Below, piece by piece: positions 44,647 through 54,366 of a stretch of 64,000 bases of DNA (positions within the stretch are counted from its first letter, which is position 1; every line of letters starts with the position of its first letter). The position numbers and the translations under genes are program-made. Location: NCBI RefSeq assembly GCF_024697385.1, contig NZ_JAILFV010000120.1:1-64000 (forward strand). The letters are read 5' to 3'. The notes under the pieces are model-generated. The model saw nothing but the letters and a program-made list of their open reading frames with translations, made no database searches and was not told the origin of the DNA. Source of the stretch: Anaerovibrio sp. Its GTDB lineage: Bacteria > Bacillota > Negativicutes > Selenomonadales > Selenomonadaceae.

Positions 44647-46095
44647 TTATTTTTTTAATTCCTGCAAGCTCGGTCCCATAATGCGCTTATAGGCTTCAAC
44701 ACCCGGCTGGTTAAATGCATCCACATCAGCCAGTTCGCCTTCATAGGCTATGGACAGCGCCAGCATATACAACAGCTCACCTAAATGATAGGCATCCAGC
44801 TTTGGCAACGAGAACAGTGCATTAAATCTGTTATTGGACGCCAAAGCCGAAGCATTCGATTTCCGTGCCACTTCCAGTGCCTGGCTCATCCTGACACCAG
44901 AGATATCCGCCAATTTTTTCGCTTCAGGGAAAACATTTGGTACAACAAAATCCGTATCCCATTCTTCTATCCGGATAAACTGAACTACCTTGTTTAATTT
45001 TCCCTCCTGATGCTGCTGGGTCTGGGCATGCATATCAGTTGTTCCCACTGCCACAATCGGCGTGCGTCCATAAAGGACTTCCTTGCCACTGCGGTCAACC
45101 TGCTTACCCAGGGACTCAGCCAAAAGCTGGATATACCACTCAGAAACAGATTTAAGATAATCCCCATATGGCATCATAACTTCCATATCCCGACCATACT
45201 TTTCCGCTGCAATATATTTCAGGACTGCGTTCAAAAGTGCCGGATTCTTCCATACATCCTCATCCTGACAAGCTATATCCATATCCTTTGCTCCGGACAG
45301 GAAAGCTTCAATATCAAAGCCACAGACTGCAGCCAAAACCAGCCCTACATCGCAGAAAATTGAAAATCTTCCTCCGACTCCATCAGGAACACTATATTGT
45401 GGCCAATTATTTTCCATGGCCAATTTTTTCAGAAGGGTAGGCTTTTCCTCATTTGGATCGGTGACAGCAATAATCTCCACATCTATATCCGGGTTACCCT
45501 TCAGGGCATCATAAATCACCATAAAATTCGACATGGTATCCAATGTACTGCCGGATTTAGAAATAACCATCAAATCCACAACCATTTTTCTCTTGGCATG
45601 GGATTTGATAATCCGTGCTGAACGCTCCAGTTCTTTGATCAGATCACCAGTGCGCCTAGGGTCGATATTCTGACCGCTGAAATAAATCTTTGGCAATCCA
45701 TCCCTTTCTTCACTGGTCATTGAGTTCCAGAATTCACCACACTGAACATCAAAAATAACCTTGTTGCCAAGATATGACCCGCCAATTCCCAAGGATACCA
45801 CTGCATCCACACGATTCCTAACAGACCTGGTAAGCTCCTTGAGGTGGGCAATGGATGCCGGTGAATTAAGGTTACCCTCTTCAACATATGGTAGCTGTGA
45901 AAAATATACCTTTTCAGGTGTCCCATCCTTGGACAGGTGCCCCCTTATAATACCATCACGCCTCATTACGCCAATAGCCTTATTGGCCTCTGAAATCTTT
46001 GCTGACAACCCCTGAACATCAGCCTCAGTAACCTTTCCATCCCCCACAAGATTGGTGTAATCAAATACAAAACCTGATTTTAATCTAAGCTCCAT
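44647..46095 (-). CDS. pgi: Glucose-6-phosphate isomerase
   Basis: A 482-aa glycolytic isomerase. It has VVSLGIGGSYLGNKVIFD, MVISKSGSTLDTMSNFMVIYDAL, GGRFSIFCDVGLVLAAVCGFD, the catalytic Glu in AESLGKQ, and the His region MHAQTQQHQEGKLNK. AGGGGGA precedes the start. It is 98 bp upstream of the secretin-partner gene. Confidence 0.95.
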   Translation of the reverse strand: MELRLKSGFVFDYTNLVGDGKVTEADVQGLSAKISEANKAIGVMRRDGIIRGHLSKDGTPEKVYFSQLPYVEEGNLNSPASIAHLKELTRSVRNRVDAVVSLGIGGSYLGNKVIFDVQCGEFWNSMTSEERDGLPKIYFSGQNIDPRRTGDLIKELERSARIIKSHAKRKMVVDLMVISKSGSTLDTMSNFMVIYDALKGNPDIDVEIIAVTDPNEEKPTLLKKLAMENNWPQYSVPDGVGGRFSIFCDVGLVLAAVCGFDIEAFLSGAKDMDIACQDEDVWKNPALLNAVLKYIAAEKYGRDMEVMMPYGDYLKSVSEWYIQLLAESLGKQVDRSGKEVLYGRTPIVAVGTTDMHAQTQQHQEGKLNKVVQFIRIEEWDTDFVVPNVFPEAKKLADISGVRMSQALEVARKSNASALASNNRFNALFSLPKLDAYHLGELLYMLALSIAYEGELADVDAFNQPGVEAYKRIMGPSLQELKK

Positions 46096-46231
46096 AGAAA
46101 ATCCCCCTATCGATAATCATTGTTGTATACTTCGTGATAAAATCTGGATTTCCTTGTTATTTTTTTAATGAGCCTTAATTAATCGGATTTTTATGGGCCG
46201 TTAATGCCTGCTAACAGAGTAAATACAATGG

Positions 46232-46398
46232 TTATAACGCCATTGTTCAAATTTTTCTTTTAAAAAGAAAAATCTTCCAATTAGCGTTTTCCCTAAAGGG
46301 ACTAACTTCGTGTCGCAACGAGGTGGAGATATGCTCACCACCTGTTAAGGATTGTCCCCCCACCTATAGAGGAAGGGGACATCTTACACCGAGTTATA
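46232..46398 (+). repeat. Structured repeat, type B (copy 6)
   Basis: Complete type B copy bounded by TTATA on both sides, antisense between pgi and the MATE gene and ending 26 bp past the MATE stop. Stem AGGTGG/CCACCT and the CCCCTAAAGGG insert are present. Confidence 0.93.
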
Positions 46399-46423
46399 AC
46401 GCTTGCAGACATCCAATAAATGT

Positions 46424-47776
46424 CTAATTATTTTTTATTTCCCTAATATTTACTTTCAGCCTGCGCAATGTATAATAGTACGCTATGGCCAAAGGAATAC
46501 ACGAACCAAACCAGGCCGCCGGACTGGCTATGGTTGCCCCCCAGAAGCCAAGGGTATCAACAAAGCACAGGGCTACCACTGTTCTCATCACCAGCTCCAT
46601 TACTCCGGCAAAGCTGGGTACAAAGCTCTGTCCCAGCCCCTGAAGGGTATTGCGGTAAATAAACAACAATGCCAGTACAAAATAACATGCACTGGTGGTA
46701 ACTATATAAACCTGTCCAAGCTCTACCACTTCCGGCGCAGAATCACCAACAAAGAGCTCCATAATGGATGACCCAAAGATAACATTAAAAATCCCCACAG
46801 CCAAACTAAAGGATCCGGACATGATTATACATTGATTGACGCCCTTTTTGATGCGGGCAAACTTACCAGCACCATAATTCTGTGCCGTATATGCCGCCAT
46901 GGCAATTCCAAAGGACATCATTGGCATCAACGCAATTGTCTCAATTTTCTGGGCAGCAGCATATGCTGCTACCGGGATAGGCCCCAGCCTGTTCAGGGCA
47001 ATCTGAACCACCACAGTCCCCAAGGCAATTATGGAGGTCTGAAAAGCCATAGGCAAGGCTATCATGAGATGGTTCTTTACAAAAGTCCAGTCAAAGTCCC
47101 AGTCCTTCCTGCGGATTACCAGCAAAGGAACCTTGTTCCATATATAGGCAAAAACTATCACTGCTCCCAAGAACTGAGATACGAGCACACCATAAGCGGC
47201 GCCGGGAATCCCCCAGTCGAATACCAACAAAAAAATGGGCTCGATTATTATATTGATACATAATGCCATAGCTAAAATAATCGTCGGGCGGCGACTGTCC
47301 CCTAAAGCCCGTAGGAGATTAGTTTCCAGCATAAACACCGCCGTAATAGGAATTCCCCCTAAAATAATGGATATAAAGGAATCTGCTCCATCCAGTATAT
47401 CCGGTGGAGTATCCATAATAACCAGGATATCCCTGGCGAAATGAACCCCCAATACTGCCATAATAACGCCTATTACCAGCGCCAGCATCAGGCACGCAGC
47501 GGCACTTTTATGCACTCCGGTATAATCCCTGGCACCAAAACGCTGTCCCGTATATATAGACAGTCCTGATGACAGGCCTATCATATATCCTACAAGCAAA
47601 AACATAAGGCAACCGGTACAGCCTACGGCAGCAAGGGCTTCTACCCCCAAAAAGCGGCCTACCAACAAGGTGTCAATAAAGCTGTATAACTGCTGAAATA
47701 TATTACCGCCTATCAATGGCAGGGTAAAATACAATATCAGCTTGGCTGGTTTGCCTTCAGTTAATTTTTTTATCAT
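46424..47776 (-). CDS. MATE-family efflux transporter
   Basis: A 450-aa inner-membrane protein with about twelve hydrophobic helices. The MATE signature runs through FTLPLIGGNIFQQLYSFIDTLLVGRFLGVEALAAVG and IPITAVFMLETNLLRALGDSRRPTIIL in the first half, with a matching second half (LPMAFQTSIIALGTVVVQIALNRLG). It exports cationic compounds or drugs using a Na or H gradient. Substrate unknown. Twelve bases separate it from the YdcF gene, suggesting cotranscription. Confidence 0.93.
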   Translation of the reverse strand: MIKKLTEGKPAKLILYFTLPLIGGNIFQQLYSFIDTLLVGRFLGVEALAAVGCTGCLMFLLVGYMIGLSSGLSIYTGQRFGARDYTGVHKSAAACLMLALVIGVIMAVLGVHFARDILVIMDTPPDILDGADSFISIILGGIPITAVFMLETNLLRALGDSRRPTIILAMALCINIIIEPIFLLVFDWGIPGAAYGVLVSQFLGAVIVFAYIWNKVPLLVIRRKDWDFDWTFVKNHLMIALPMAFQTSIIALGTVVVQIALNRLGPIPVAAYAAAQKIETIALMPMMSFGIAMAAYTAQNYGAGKFARIKKGVNQCIIMSGSFSLAVGIFNVIFGSSIMELFVGDSAPEVVELGQVYIVTTSACYFVLALLFIYRNTLQGLGQSFVPSFAGVMELVMRTVVALCFVDTLGFWGATIASPAAWFGSCIPLAIAYYYTLRRLKVNIREIKNN

Positions 47777-47788
47777 ATATAAACCTTC

Positions 47789-48544
47789 TTATTCAAAATA
47801 CCTGGTGACAAAAATCCGTAATTTCTCTTTCAGGAAAAGCTCACTGTCTTCCAGTGCCTGGGCTGACGGACTCAACTTGTTCCAGTGGAAATACCGTGGC
47901 TGGCTTACCCTGTAATCAGTTGCAAAAGGAATAGGCTCTATACCTTCCTTCTGAAAATTCAATACCGCCCTGTCCATATGGAATGCCGATGTCACCAAAA
48001 TGGGGCGCGACCACCCCTGTTTTTTCATTATCTCACAGGTATTTACTGCATTTTGACGCGTATTGAGACTTTTATCCTCTACGATTATCATTTCCGGAGG
48101 AACGCCTAAAAGACCCAGGTCGCGTTTGGCAATATTCGCCTCACTGCCACTGTCAGCATAAACCTGTCCCCCCGAAACTATTATGGGAAGTGGTTTGAGA
48201 CGATATAGCTGTGCTGCCGTTGTAAGCCTGCTTTCTGCAACACATGAAAGATTGCCTGTACCTTGAACTGCCGGTGTCCCGGCAGAAGCCCCGCCTCCCA
48301 GCATTACAATACAATCCCCCTCCATCGTATCAGGTGATGGGCACTGAGCCTCCAGTGAACCAATCAGGATACTGGAAATCCATTGGGTTGACAGCAGATA
48401 AAAAACTATATTCAGCCCTACCATGAATTTGGCTATGGCAGAATGTCCCCTTCGCCATATTATACAGGCAATTATAAAAAAGCATATTAAAAAAATTCCC
48501 GGCGGCATCAAAAGACTGGCACCAAACTTCAACAAATATATCAT
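47789..48544 (-). CDS. YdcF/ElyC-type membrane protein (DUF218)
   Basis: A 251-aa protein with two N-terminal membrane helices (about 3-28 and 38-60) and the DUF218 domain: DCIVMLGGGASAGTPA, PIIVSGGQVYADSGSEANIAKRDLGLLGVPPEMIIVEDKSLNTRQNAVNTCEIM, ILVTSAFHMDRAVLNFQKEGI. Relatives such as ElyC act in envelope or lipid-carrier maintenance. AGGAGCAG precedes the start. Confidence 0.88.
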   Translation of the reverse strand: MIYLLKFGASLLMPPGIFLICFFIIACIIWRRGHSAIAKFMVGLNIVFYLLSTQWISSILIGSLEAQCPSPDTMEGDCIVMLGGGASAGTPAVQGTGNLSCVAESRLTTAAQLYRLKPLPIIVSGGQVYADSGSEANIAKRDLGLLGVPPEMIIVEDKSLNTRQNAVNTCEIMKKQGWSRPILVTSAFHMDRAVLNFQKEGIEPIPFATDYRVSQPRYFHWNKLSPSAQALEDSELFLKEKLRIFVTRYFE

Positions 48545-48716
48545 GAAACTGCTCCTGACTCATAGTTACTTTTTATCACTGATTGCACATATTTACTTCA
48601 TTGTACTATAATATTGGTGTGTGAGTAATTACAATCAGGAAATATCCTCACAATGTGCCGTCTATGGCAGAGAACACCTCGGCCATATTTATATTATAAT
48701 AAGGGGAGAAGTTACA

Positions 48717-49064
48717 ATGGCAATAATTAAAAGCAATGTTGTTAAAGCAGAAAAAAAAGCGGGTGGAAAGGGCACCATTACCATTGAAAAGGTTTTGGGT
48801 GAAAACGAGCTGGGATGTAATGAAATGTTCGCCAAGGTTACCATACCACCAGGATGCTCTATAGGATATCATGAGCACCATGGCAATACCGAGACCTATC
48901 ACATCCTTCAGGGACAGGCTCTCTATAATGACAACGGAAAAGAAATGACCCTCTCTGCCGGCACTACTACCTATTGTCCTGACGGCGAAGGACATGGTAT
49001 CGAGAACTGTGCCACCGAAGGGGATCTGGTGTTCATGGCCCTGATTACCACAACCATCCAGTAA
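48717..49064 (+). CDS. Small cupin-domain protein
   Basis: A 115-aa single cupin barrel. Motif 1 is GYHEHHGNTETYHILQGQALYNDNG, with the three His and Glu as metal ligands; motif 2 is CPDGEGHGIENC. It probably binds a divalent metal; the ligand or reaction is unknown. The ATG at 48717 follows AAGGGGAG; the longer track ORF extends into the divergent promoter. A bidirectional terminator follows. Confidence 0.92.
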   Translation: MAIIKSNVVKAEKKAGGKGTITIEKVLGENELGCNEMFAKVTIPPGCSIGYHEHHGNTETYHILQGQALYNDNGKEMTLSAGTTTYCPDGEGHGIENCATEGDLVFMALITTTIQ

Positions 49065-49113
49065 AAGCAGTACAATAATACGGTTTCGGCCCTTAATTTT
49101 TCAGATAGAGCCG

Positions 49114-49157
49114 GCAAAAAAGTCATCCTCAAATGAGCTGTGAGGATGACTTTTTTA
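49114..49157. terminator. Bidirectional terminator
   Basis: AAAAAAGTCATCCTCA pairs with TGAGGATGACTTTTTT, with A and T tracts on each side. It separates the convergent cupin and histidine kinase genes. Confidence 0.9.
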
Positions 49158-49172
49158 GTTCAATATACCAGA

Positions 49173-50636
49173 TTAATTATCCACATGTTCAAGTAAAGGA
49201 ATCATCAAAATAAACTTCGTCCCCTTACCCAAATCACTTTCCAGGGATATCCCTATATCATGGTTATCTGCTATCCACTGAGCAATAGACAATCCCAGCC
49301 CTGTACCTCCCGGCTGACCTGCAGCCTTGGTACGGGCACTGTCCACGCGATAAAATCTGTGGAAAACTTTTTCCTGATCGTCCTTGGCAATACCTATACC
49401 ATCATCTGCTATTTCCACACACATGTAACTTGGCAGCCGCTGACTGCTCAAGGTTATTGTTCCACCCTCAGGAGTATACTTTATGGCATTTTCCAAAAAG
49501 ATCCGCATCATCTGTTTCATAATAACCTTATCCGCAAGCACCATACCTTCATCATTTCTTAATAACTCGATAGTGTGTGTGTCAGCGGCGATCTTTTGCT
49601 TTTTATATACATCATCAATAAGCTCACTTAAGGCTAGAGGCTCCTTGTGCACAATCTGCCTGTTTTGATCTGCTCTGGCCAAAAACAGAAGTTTTTCAAT
49701 AAGCTCCTGCATATCCTCTGATTCAGATTGAATTGCCTCAATACCTTCCTTTAACACGGCCTCATCAGACTTGCCCCACCGACTTAAGAGATCAGCATAC
49801 CCCTTAATAACAGTAATAGGTGTACGCAATTCATGGGATGCATCAGATACAAAACGGCATTGCTGCTGAAAGCCTTCCTCTATGCGATCAAGCATCCTGT
49901 TAAATGTAGATGCCAGCTCAGTGAGCTCATCATGGCTTGGTGGCACTTCAATCCTGGTACTGAGATCACTGACCTCAATGGATTTTGCAGTACTTATAAA
50001 GGCCCTGATTGGCTGAAAAGCCTTTTTGATTCCAATATACACTATCATGATGACCAGCAAGATACCCAGGATGCCGCCAAAAAGCAGCCTGATCTGCACC
50101 TTGGCAAACATTGACCTTTCAGCTGTGACCACACGGCTGAAGCATAAAGTATACTTTTTCCCATTGTAGTCACCAGGAATTTCACAGTGATAAAGCAAAA
50201 AATGCTTCAATCTAACTAATTGGTATTTATCAGTACGCCAAAATACCGGATCATCCGTTATATGGCTCCTGAGCTCTGGCAATGGTGAAAAATGCTTATC
50301 ACTGTCATATATTAAATTGCCATCCTCATCCTCTATCCTTAATACCACTCCAGGTAATAGAATATCCTCAGATAAATCACGCAGCTTGTCAGCATCACTG
50401 ACCAACGCCATATACAGTGGATCATTTCTCCGGCGCATGGCATTATCAATGCTGATATCCATCTCCACCTCGGCCTGATGATATATTACATAATACATAC
50501 CAAGGATAGTGGCCAAGCTTGTACACAACAGCAATACAGCAATGACTGTTGCATAGACAATAGTAAGCCTGGTGGATATCTGCAAGGAGCGATAATACCT
50601 GGCAAATCTGTCCCACAGGCTAGTCTTTAACGACAT
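49173..50636 (-). CDS. Sensor histidine kinase
   Basis: A 487-aa membrane kinase. It has TM1 near 25-50, a periplasmic sensor domain of about 130 residues, TM2 near 180-203, HAMP, and the HisKA phospho-site CRFVSDASHELRTPITVIKGYADLL. The ATPase domain has the N box (FLENAIKYTPEGG), G1 (IADDGIGIAKDDQ) and G2 (GGTGLGLSIAQWIA). It resembles the CssS/ArlS class. Its start overlaps the regulator gene by 17 bp, so the pair is translated together. Signal unknown. Confidence 0.95.
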   Translation of the reverse strand: MSLKTSLWDRFARYYRSLQISTRLTIVYATVIAVLLLCTSLATILGMYYVIYHQAEVEMDISIDNAMRRRNDPLYMALVSDADKLRDLSEDILLPGVVLRIEDEDGNLIYDSDKHFSPLPELRSHITDDPVFWRTDKYQLVRLKHFLLYHCEIPGDYNGKKYTLCFSRVVTAERSMFAKVQIRLLFGGILGILLVIMIVYIGIKKAFQPIRAFISTAKSIEVSDLSTRIEVPPSHDELTELASTFNRMLDRIEEGFQQQCRFVSDASHELRTPITVIKGYADLLSRWGKSDEAVLKEGIEAIQSESEDMQELIEKLLFLARADQNRQIVHKEPLALSELIDDVYKKQKIAADTHTIELLRNDEGMVLADKVIMKQMMRIFLENAIKYTPEGGTITLSSQRLPSYMCVEIADDGIGIAKDDQEKVFHRFYRVDSARTKAAGQPGGTGLGLSIAQWIADNHDIGISLESDLGKGTKFILMIPLLEHVDN

Positions 50637-51315
50637 AACCTACCCCCCGCATAGTGTATATATACTTTTCATTGAATTTATCATCCAGCTTGGCCCTCAG
50701 ATACCTGATATACACATCAACCACATTGGTATCACCCATATAATCATATCCCCATACCTGAGACAGGATCTGATCCCTGGTCAAAACATTACGCTTGTTG
50801 CGTATCAGATATTCCAAAAGATCAAATTCCTTCTTGGTAAGCTCTACACCTGTATCATCCACCATAACCTCACGCCGGGTTATATTCATGGTGATATTTT
50901 TAAGCTTTAGTTCCTCATTGCTTTCCTCAGCAGGATCAACAGCTTTTACCGGTTTTCTCAGGGCCACCCGCATCCTGGCAAAAAGCTCCGGTATGGCAAA
51001 GGGTTTGGTCACATAATCATCAGCACCTATATCAAGTCCCTGAACCTTATCATCAATCTCATCTCTGGCAGTGAGCATGATAATGGGAATATCTGACAAT
51101 TCCCTGACCTTTCTGCATATTGTCAGGCCATCCATCTCAGGCAGCATAATATCCAGAAGCACCAGGTCAAAATCCCCCTGTATGATTCGCTCATAAGCCC
51201 GTCTGCCGTTCTCCTCTACCTCAGTGACAAACCCTGCATGCTCTAACTCCATCTGCAAAAATCTTGCAATTCTCCGCTCATCTTCAACGATAAAAATCTT
51301 TTTTCCTTCTGCCAT
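50620..51315 (-). CDS. OmpR/PhoB-family response regulator
   Basis: A 231-aa partner of the downstream kinase. Receiver: IFIVEDERRIARFLQ, DLVLLDIMLPEMDGL (phospho-Asp) and DYVTKPF. C-terminal winged helix: ELTKKEFDLLEYLIRNKRNVLTRDQILSQVWGYDYMGDTNVVDVYIRYLRAKLD. ATG 51315 sits eight bases after AGAGGT. Confidence 0.95.
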   Translation of the reverse strand: MAEGKKIFIVEDERRIARFLQMELEHAGFVTEVEENGRRAYERIIQGDFDLVLLDIMLPEMDGLTICRKVRELSDIPIIMLTARDEIDDKVQGLDIGADDYVTKPFAIPELFARMRVALRKPVKAVDPAEESNEELKLKNITMNITRREVMVDDTGVELTKKEFDLLEYLIRNKRNVLTRDQILSQVWGYDYMGDTNVVDVYIRYLRAKLDDKFNEKYIYTMRGVGYVVKD

Positions 51316-51392
51316 GTCATAATACCTCTCAACGCTCAATAATTAAATACAAAAGTATCTCTGCATACTGCCGGACTTAAACCAAGTAACGC

Positions 51393-52274
51393 TTACTTAA
51401 CATATTTTTCCCTGAACATCTTGATAAAATGCTGACTGCTACTGGACATGGTACGGTTCTTCAACCAGGATACCACGGTATGAGTATATATTTCTGCCTC
51501 CCGCAGATGCTTAAACACAATATCCTTTGATTGCATCAGACTACGGGCTGATAAAGGAACCAAGGAAATTCCTATCCCCCTCTGTGTCCACAGCATATTT
51601 TGAATCTGACTGTCACTGACGCTTAAAATATTGGGTTCAAAATTTTCTTTCTGGCAATGATTCATAAAACTGGTCCGCCAGCGAAGAGGTACAATCAGTG
51701 GTTTATCGGCCAGCTCGGTGATATGTATATACTCATCATCCTCACTGCCCTCGCAAAAGCTGGTATGCATAGCCAACACCAGGGGTTCATCAGGAAGGAT
51801 AATGGATTCATAGGAAGCATTATCCACCTGTGTCCTGGTAATGGCAATCTCCACGATGTGACTGTCAAGCAGCTCCAATACCCTTGCCCCGTCACCTTCC
51901 CAAACCTGAAATGTCACCATAGGATATTTTTTAGTATATTCTGCAACCAGCTCCGGTATTAACATGGCCCCGGAGGAGGTGATTGTCCCCAGCTTGATAG
52001 TTCCGGCCACTCCGGTTCCTATATCAACCAGTTCCCTCATTGTTCCGTCAACCATGCCTAAAATATGCTTTACCCTGGAATACAAAAGCATTCCCGCATC
52101 CGTTAATCTGATACGGCGGCTTCCTCTTTCAAACAACTTGATTCCCAATGAGGTTTCCAGCCGTTTCATCTGCCGGCTCAGTGCAGGCTGTGCCACATTC
52201 AGCCGTATAGCCGCATGACTGATATTGCCCTCCTCCACTATAGCATAAAAAGCCTGCATATCTTTTATTTCCAT
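51393..52274 (-). CDS. LysR-family transcriptional regulator
   Basis: A 293-aa regulator. The N-terminal winged helix is MQAFYAIVEEGNISHAAIRLNVAQPALSRQMKRLETSLGIKLFERGSRRIRLTDAG. The co-inducer domain starts near TIKLGTITSSGAMLIPELVAEY. Target and ligand are unknown; the nearest genes are the two-component pair and nagA on the same strand, neither clearly a partner. Confidence 0.93.
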   Translation of the reverse strand: MEIKDMQAFYAIVEEGNISHAAIRLNVAQPALSRQMKRLETSLGIKLFERGSRRIRLTDAGMLLYSRVKHILGMVDGTMRELVDIGTGVAGTIKLGTITSSGAMLIPELVAEYTKKYPMVTFQVWEGDGARVLELLDSHIVEIAITRTQVDNASYESIILPDEPLVLAMHTSFCEGSEDDEYIHITELADKPLIVPLRWRTSFMNHCQKENFEPNILSVSDSQIQNMLWTQRGIGISLVPLSARSLMQSKDIVFKHLREAEIYTHTVVSWLKNRTMSSSSQHFIKMFREKYVK

Positions 52275-52338
52275 AATAATACCTTCCCAGTACATGATTT
52301 TTATTTCATATTATACTGTAATTTCCAACTATGCAAAT

Positions 52339-53505
52339 TTATTTCAAAAAAACTTGTTTTCCATGCCAAAAAGTCATAGCTATATTCACCTGCTCATCAA
52401 AAAGGACAATATCTGCTGCCTTGCCGACTGTCAGGGACCCGATTTCCTTATCCATGCCAATGGCCCGTGCCGGTGTAATAGTTGCACATTCCACAGCCTT
52501 CCACACCGGAATTCCCACATTCACAGAATAATTATTTATTGCCCTATCCATAGTCAGGACACTGCCCGCTATAGTTCCATCCGCCAGTGTGGCGCGGCTG
52601 CCACTGACAAAAACCTTTTGTCCGCCGAGTTCTGATTCACCATTCCCCAAGCCACAGGCCCGCATGGAATCAGTAATCAGGACTACCTCGGATGTAGTTT
52701 TTATCTTATGTACAATTCTCTGACTGCATGGAGCACAATGTATGTTATCAGCAATAATCTCGCAAAATACATCCGTATCCAAGGCAGCGCCAACAATACC
52801 AGGATTGCGATGATGAAAACCGGTCATGGCATTGAACAGGTGGGTTATATGCCCAATACCACCTTCTTTGATAGACCTGATTGCACATTCATAACTGGCT
52901 GCACTATGACCAATGGACACACCAATACCTGCCCTACGACAGGATAAAAGGAAATCACTGCCCTCAGGAATTTCCTCCGGCGCAACCGTTATTAGGCGTA
53001 CAACCTTTTCATAGCCTTCCAAAAGGCTATATGCTGCTTTCTGTATATTGCATGAGGCCTGGGCTCCCTTGTACTGTTCACTGATAAATGGGCCTTCCAT
53101 GTGTGCCCCAATAATATGTGCCCCATCTGTATACTCACCGGCTTCCCTTACAGCATCCAAAGCCCTGTATATTCGTGGCATATCATAGGTCATAGTGGTA
53201 GGCAAAAAAGCTGTAACCCCTGTAGAAGCCTGAAAAACAGCCATCTTATGCAATGAAGCAGTATCACAGTCCATGGTATCTGCCCCTACACAACCATGAA
53301 CATGGAGATTGACAAATCCAGGCGACACATATCGGCCACCTGCATCTATTACCTCATCAAAATCCGATGGCTCCATGGCAGCGAAATCTCTTTCAGTTAC
53401 GATTGAATCAATGGTTTCGCCAAAAATAATCACCCTGTTATCCTCTGCGCGAAATTCCCCCCGAGAATCAGGAACAATCAACCGCCCATTTTTTATTGCT
53501 TTCAT
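52339..53505 (-). CDS. nagA: N-acetylglucosamine-6-phosphate deacetylase
   Basis: A 388-aa amidohydrolase making glucosamine-6-P and acetate in amino-sugar use and wall recycling. Metal and active-site motifs are VNLHVHG, HMEGPFIS, VSIGHSAASYE, GITHLFNAM-like (HITHLFNAMTGFHHRNPG), HCAP and VLITDSMRACGLG. ATG 53505 follows AAGGGTGAT. No nagB lies nearby. It diverges from deoC across a solo repeat hairpin. Confidence 0.94.
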   Translation of the reverse strand: MKAIKNGRLIVPDSRGEFRAEDNRVIIFGETIDSIVTERDFAAMEPSDFDEVIDAGGRYVSPGFVNLHVHGCVGADTMDCDTASLHKMAVFQASTGVTAFLPTTMTYDMPRIYRALDAVREAGEYTDGAHIIGAHMEGPFISEQYKGAQASCNIQKAAYSLLEGYEKVVRLITVAPEEIPEGSDFLLSCRRAGIGVSIGHSAASYECAIRSIKEGGIGHITHLFNAMTGFHHRNPGIVGAALDTDVFCEIIADNIHCAPCSQRIVHKIKTTSEVVLITDSMRACGLGNGESELGGQKVFVSGSRATLADGTIAGSVLTMDRAINNYSVNVGIPVWKAVECATITPARAIGMDKEIGSLTVGKAADIVLFDEQVNIAMTFWHGKQVFLK

Positions 53506-53527
53506 ATCAATCACCCTTAAACACTGT

Positions 53528-53590
53528 ATTGTAACGCCAATTGAAAGTTTTTTATCTGAAAGGAGAAAATTTTAAACAACTGCGTTATAA
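53528..53590 (-). repeat. Solo 5' hairpin form (divergent), nagA-deoC intergenic
   Basis: Read on minus: TATAACGCAGTTGTTTAAAA, short loop, AAAAAACTTTCAATTGGCGTTA. This matches only the left hairpin of the family with many changes on both arms. Its end supplies GCGTTATAAT, a perfect -10-like hexamer pointing to deoC. Confidence 0.75.
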
Positions 53591-53621
53591 TAAAATATAA
53601 CACGATACAGGAGGATTTTCT

Positions 53622-54287
53622 ATGAAGGGATTTGAAATACTTGAAAAAGTCGATCACACTCTACTGAAGGCTGGTGCAACCTGGGAGGAAATACAGCAGC
53701 TGTGCAGGGAGGCAATTAATTGCAAAACTGCATCAGTATGTATTCCTGCATCTTATGTTGCACCGGTCAGCAAAGCCTATGGTAATCAACTAAAAATTTG
53801 TACCGTCATTGGTTTCCCTCTGGGCTACGATACAACAGAAACAAAAATAAAAGCAGCTCAACAGGCCATAAAAGATGGTGCCCAGGAAGTTGATATGGTC
53901 ATAAACATTACTGATGCCAAAAACGGTTATTTCGACAAAATCACCTCTGAAATAGCTTCCATCAAGGAAGCTATCGGAACCAATATATTAAAGGTAATTG
54001 TTGAAGCCTGTTATCTGGATGAGACAGAAAAAATCCGACTTTGTCAATGTGTAACAGATGGCCATGCGGATTTTATCAAGACTTCCACCGGATTTGGTAC
54101 CGGAGGGGCTACCCATGAAGATATTATTCTTTTCAGCAAACATATAGGACCCAATGTAAAAATCAAGGCTGCCGGTGGCATCCGAACCATAGAGGATATG
54201 AAGCAGTACGTCTCTGAAGGCTGCAGCCGCATTGGCGCCAGTGCTGCTGTAGGACTTTTAAAAGACCACAAAAATGATGATTTTTAA
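53622..54287 (+). CDS. deoC: Deoxyribose-phosphate aldolase
   Basis: A 221-aa class I aldolase splitting 2-deoxyribose-5-P into glyceraldehyde-3-P and acetaldehyde. It has VDHTLLKAGATWEEIQQLC, IGFPLGYD, the Schiff-base Lys region LKVIVEACYL and the second Lys in DFIKTSTGFGTGGATHED, then VKIKAAGGIRT. ACAGGAGGA precedes the start. Single gene; no other deo genes nearby. Confidence 0.96.
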   Translation: MKGFEILEKVDHTLLKAGATWEEIQQLCREAINCKTASVCIPASYVAPVSKAYGNQLKICTVIGFPLGYDTTETKIKAAQQAIKDGAQEVDMVINITDAKNGYFDKITSEIASIKEAIGTNILKVIVEACYLDETEKIRLCQCVTDGHADFIKTSTGFGTGGATHEDIILFSKHIGPNVKIKAAGGIRTIEDMKQYVSEGCSRIGASAAVGLLKDHKNDDF

Positions 54288-54304
54288 AAGTGAACATTAA
54301 TCCA

Positions 54305-54358
54305 AAACAGCCCTGTTTGATTGCCTTACAAAAGCATCTAACAGGGCTGTTTTTTTAC
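54305..54358. terminator. deoC terminator, possibly shared with iscU
   Basis: AACAGCCCTGTT pairs with AACAGGGCTGTT, followed by TTTTTTT on plus; on minus the stem runs into TTTTGG, so it may also serve the convergent iscU. Confidence 0.85.
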
Positions 54359-54366
54359 TGAAGTTT

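Noticed and set aside
53580-53600. Complete deoC promoter within the solo hairpin
   Set aside because: TATAAT is present, but no acceptable -35 lies 16-18 bases upstream; only the -10 is noted.
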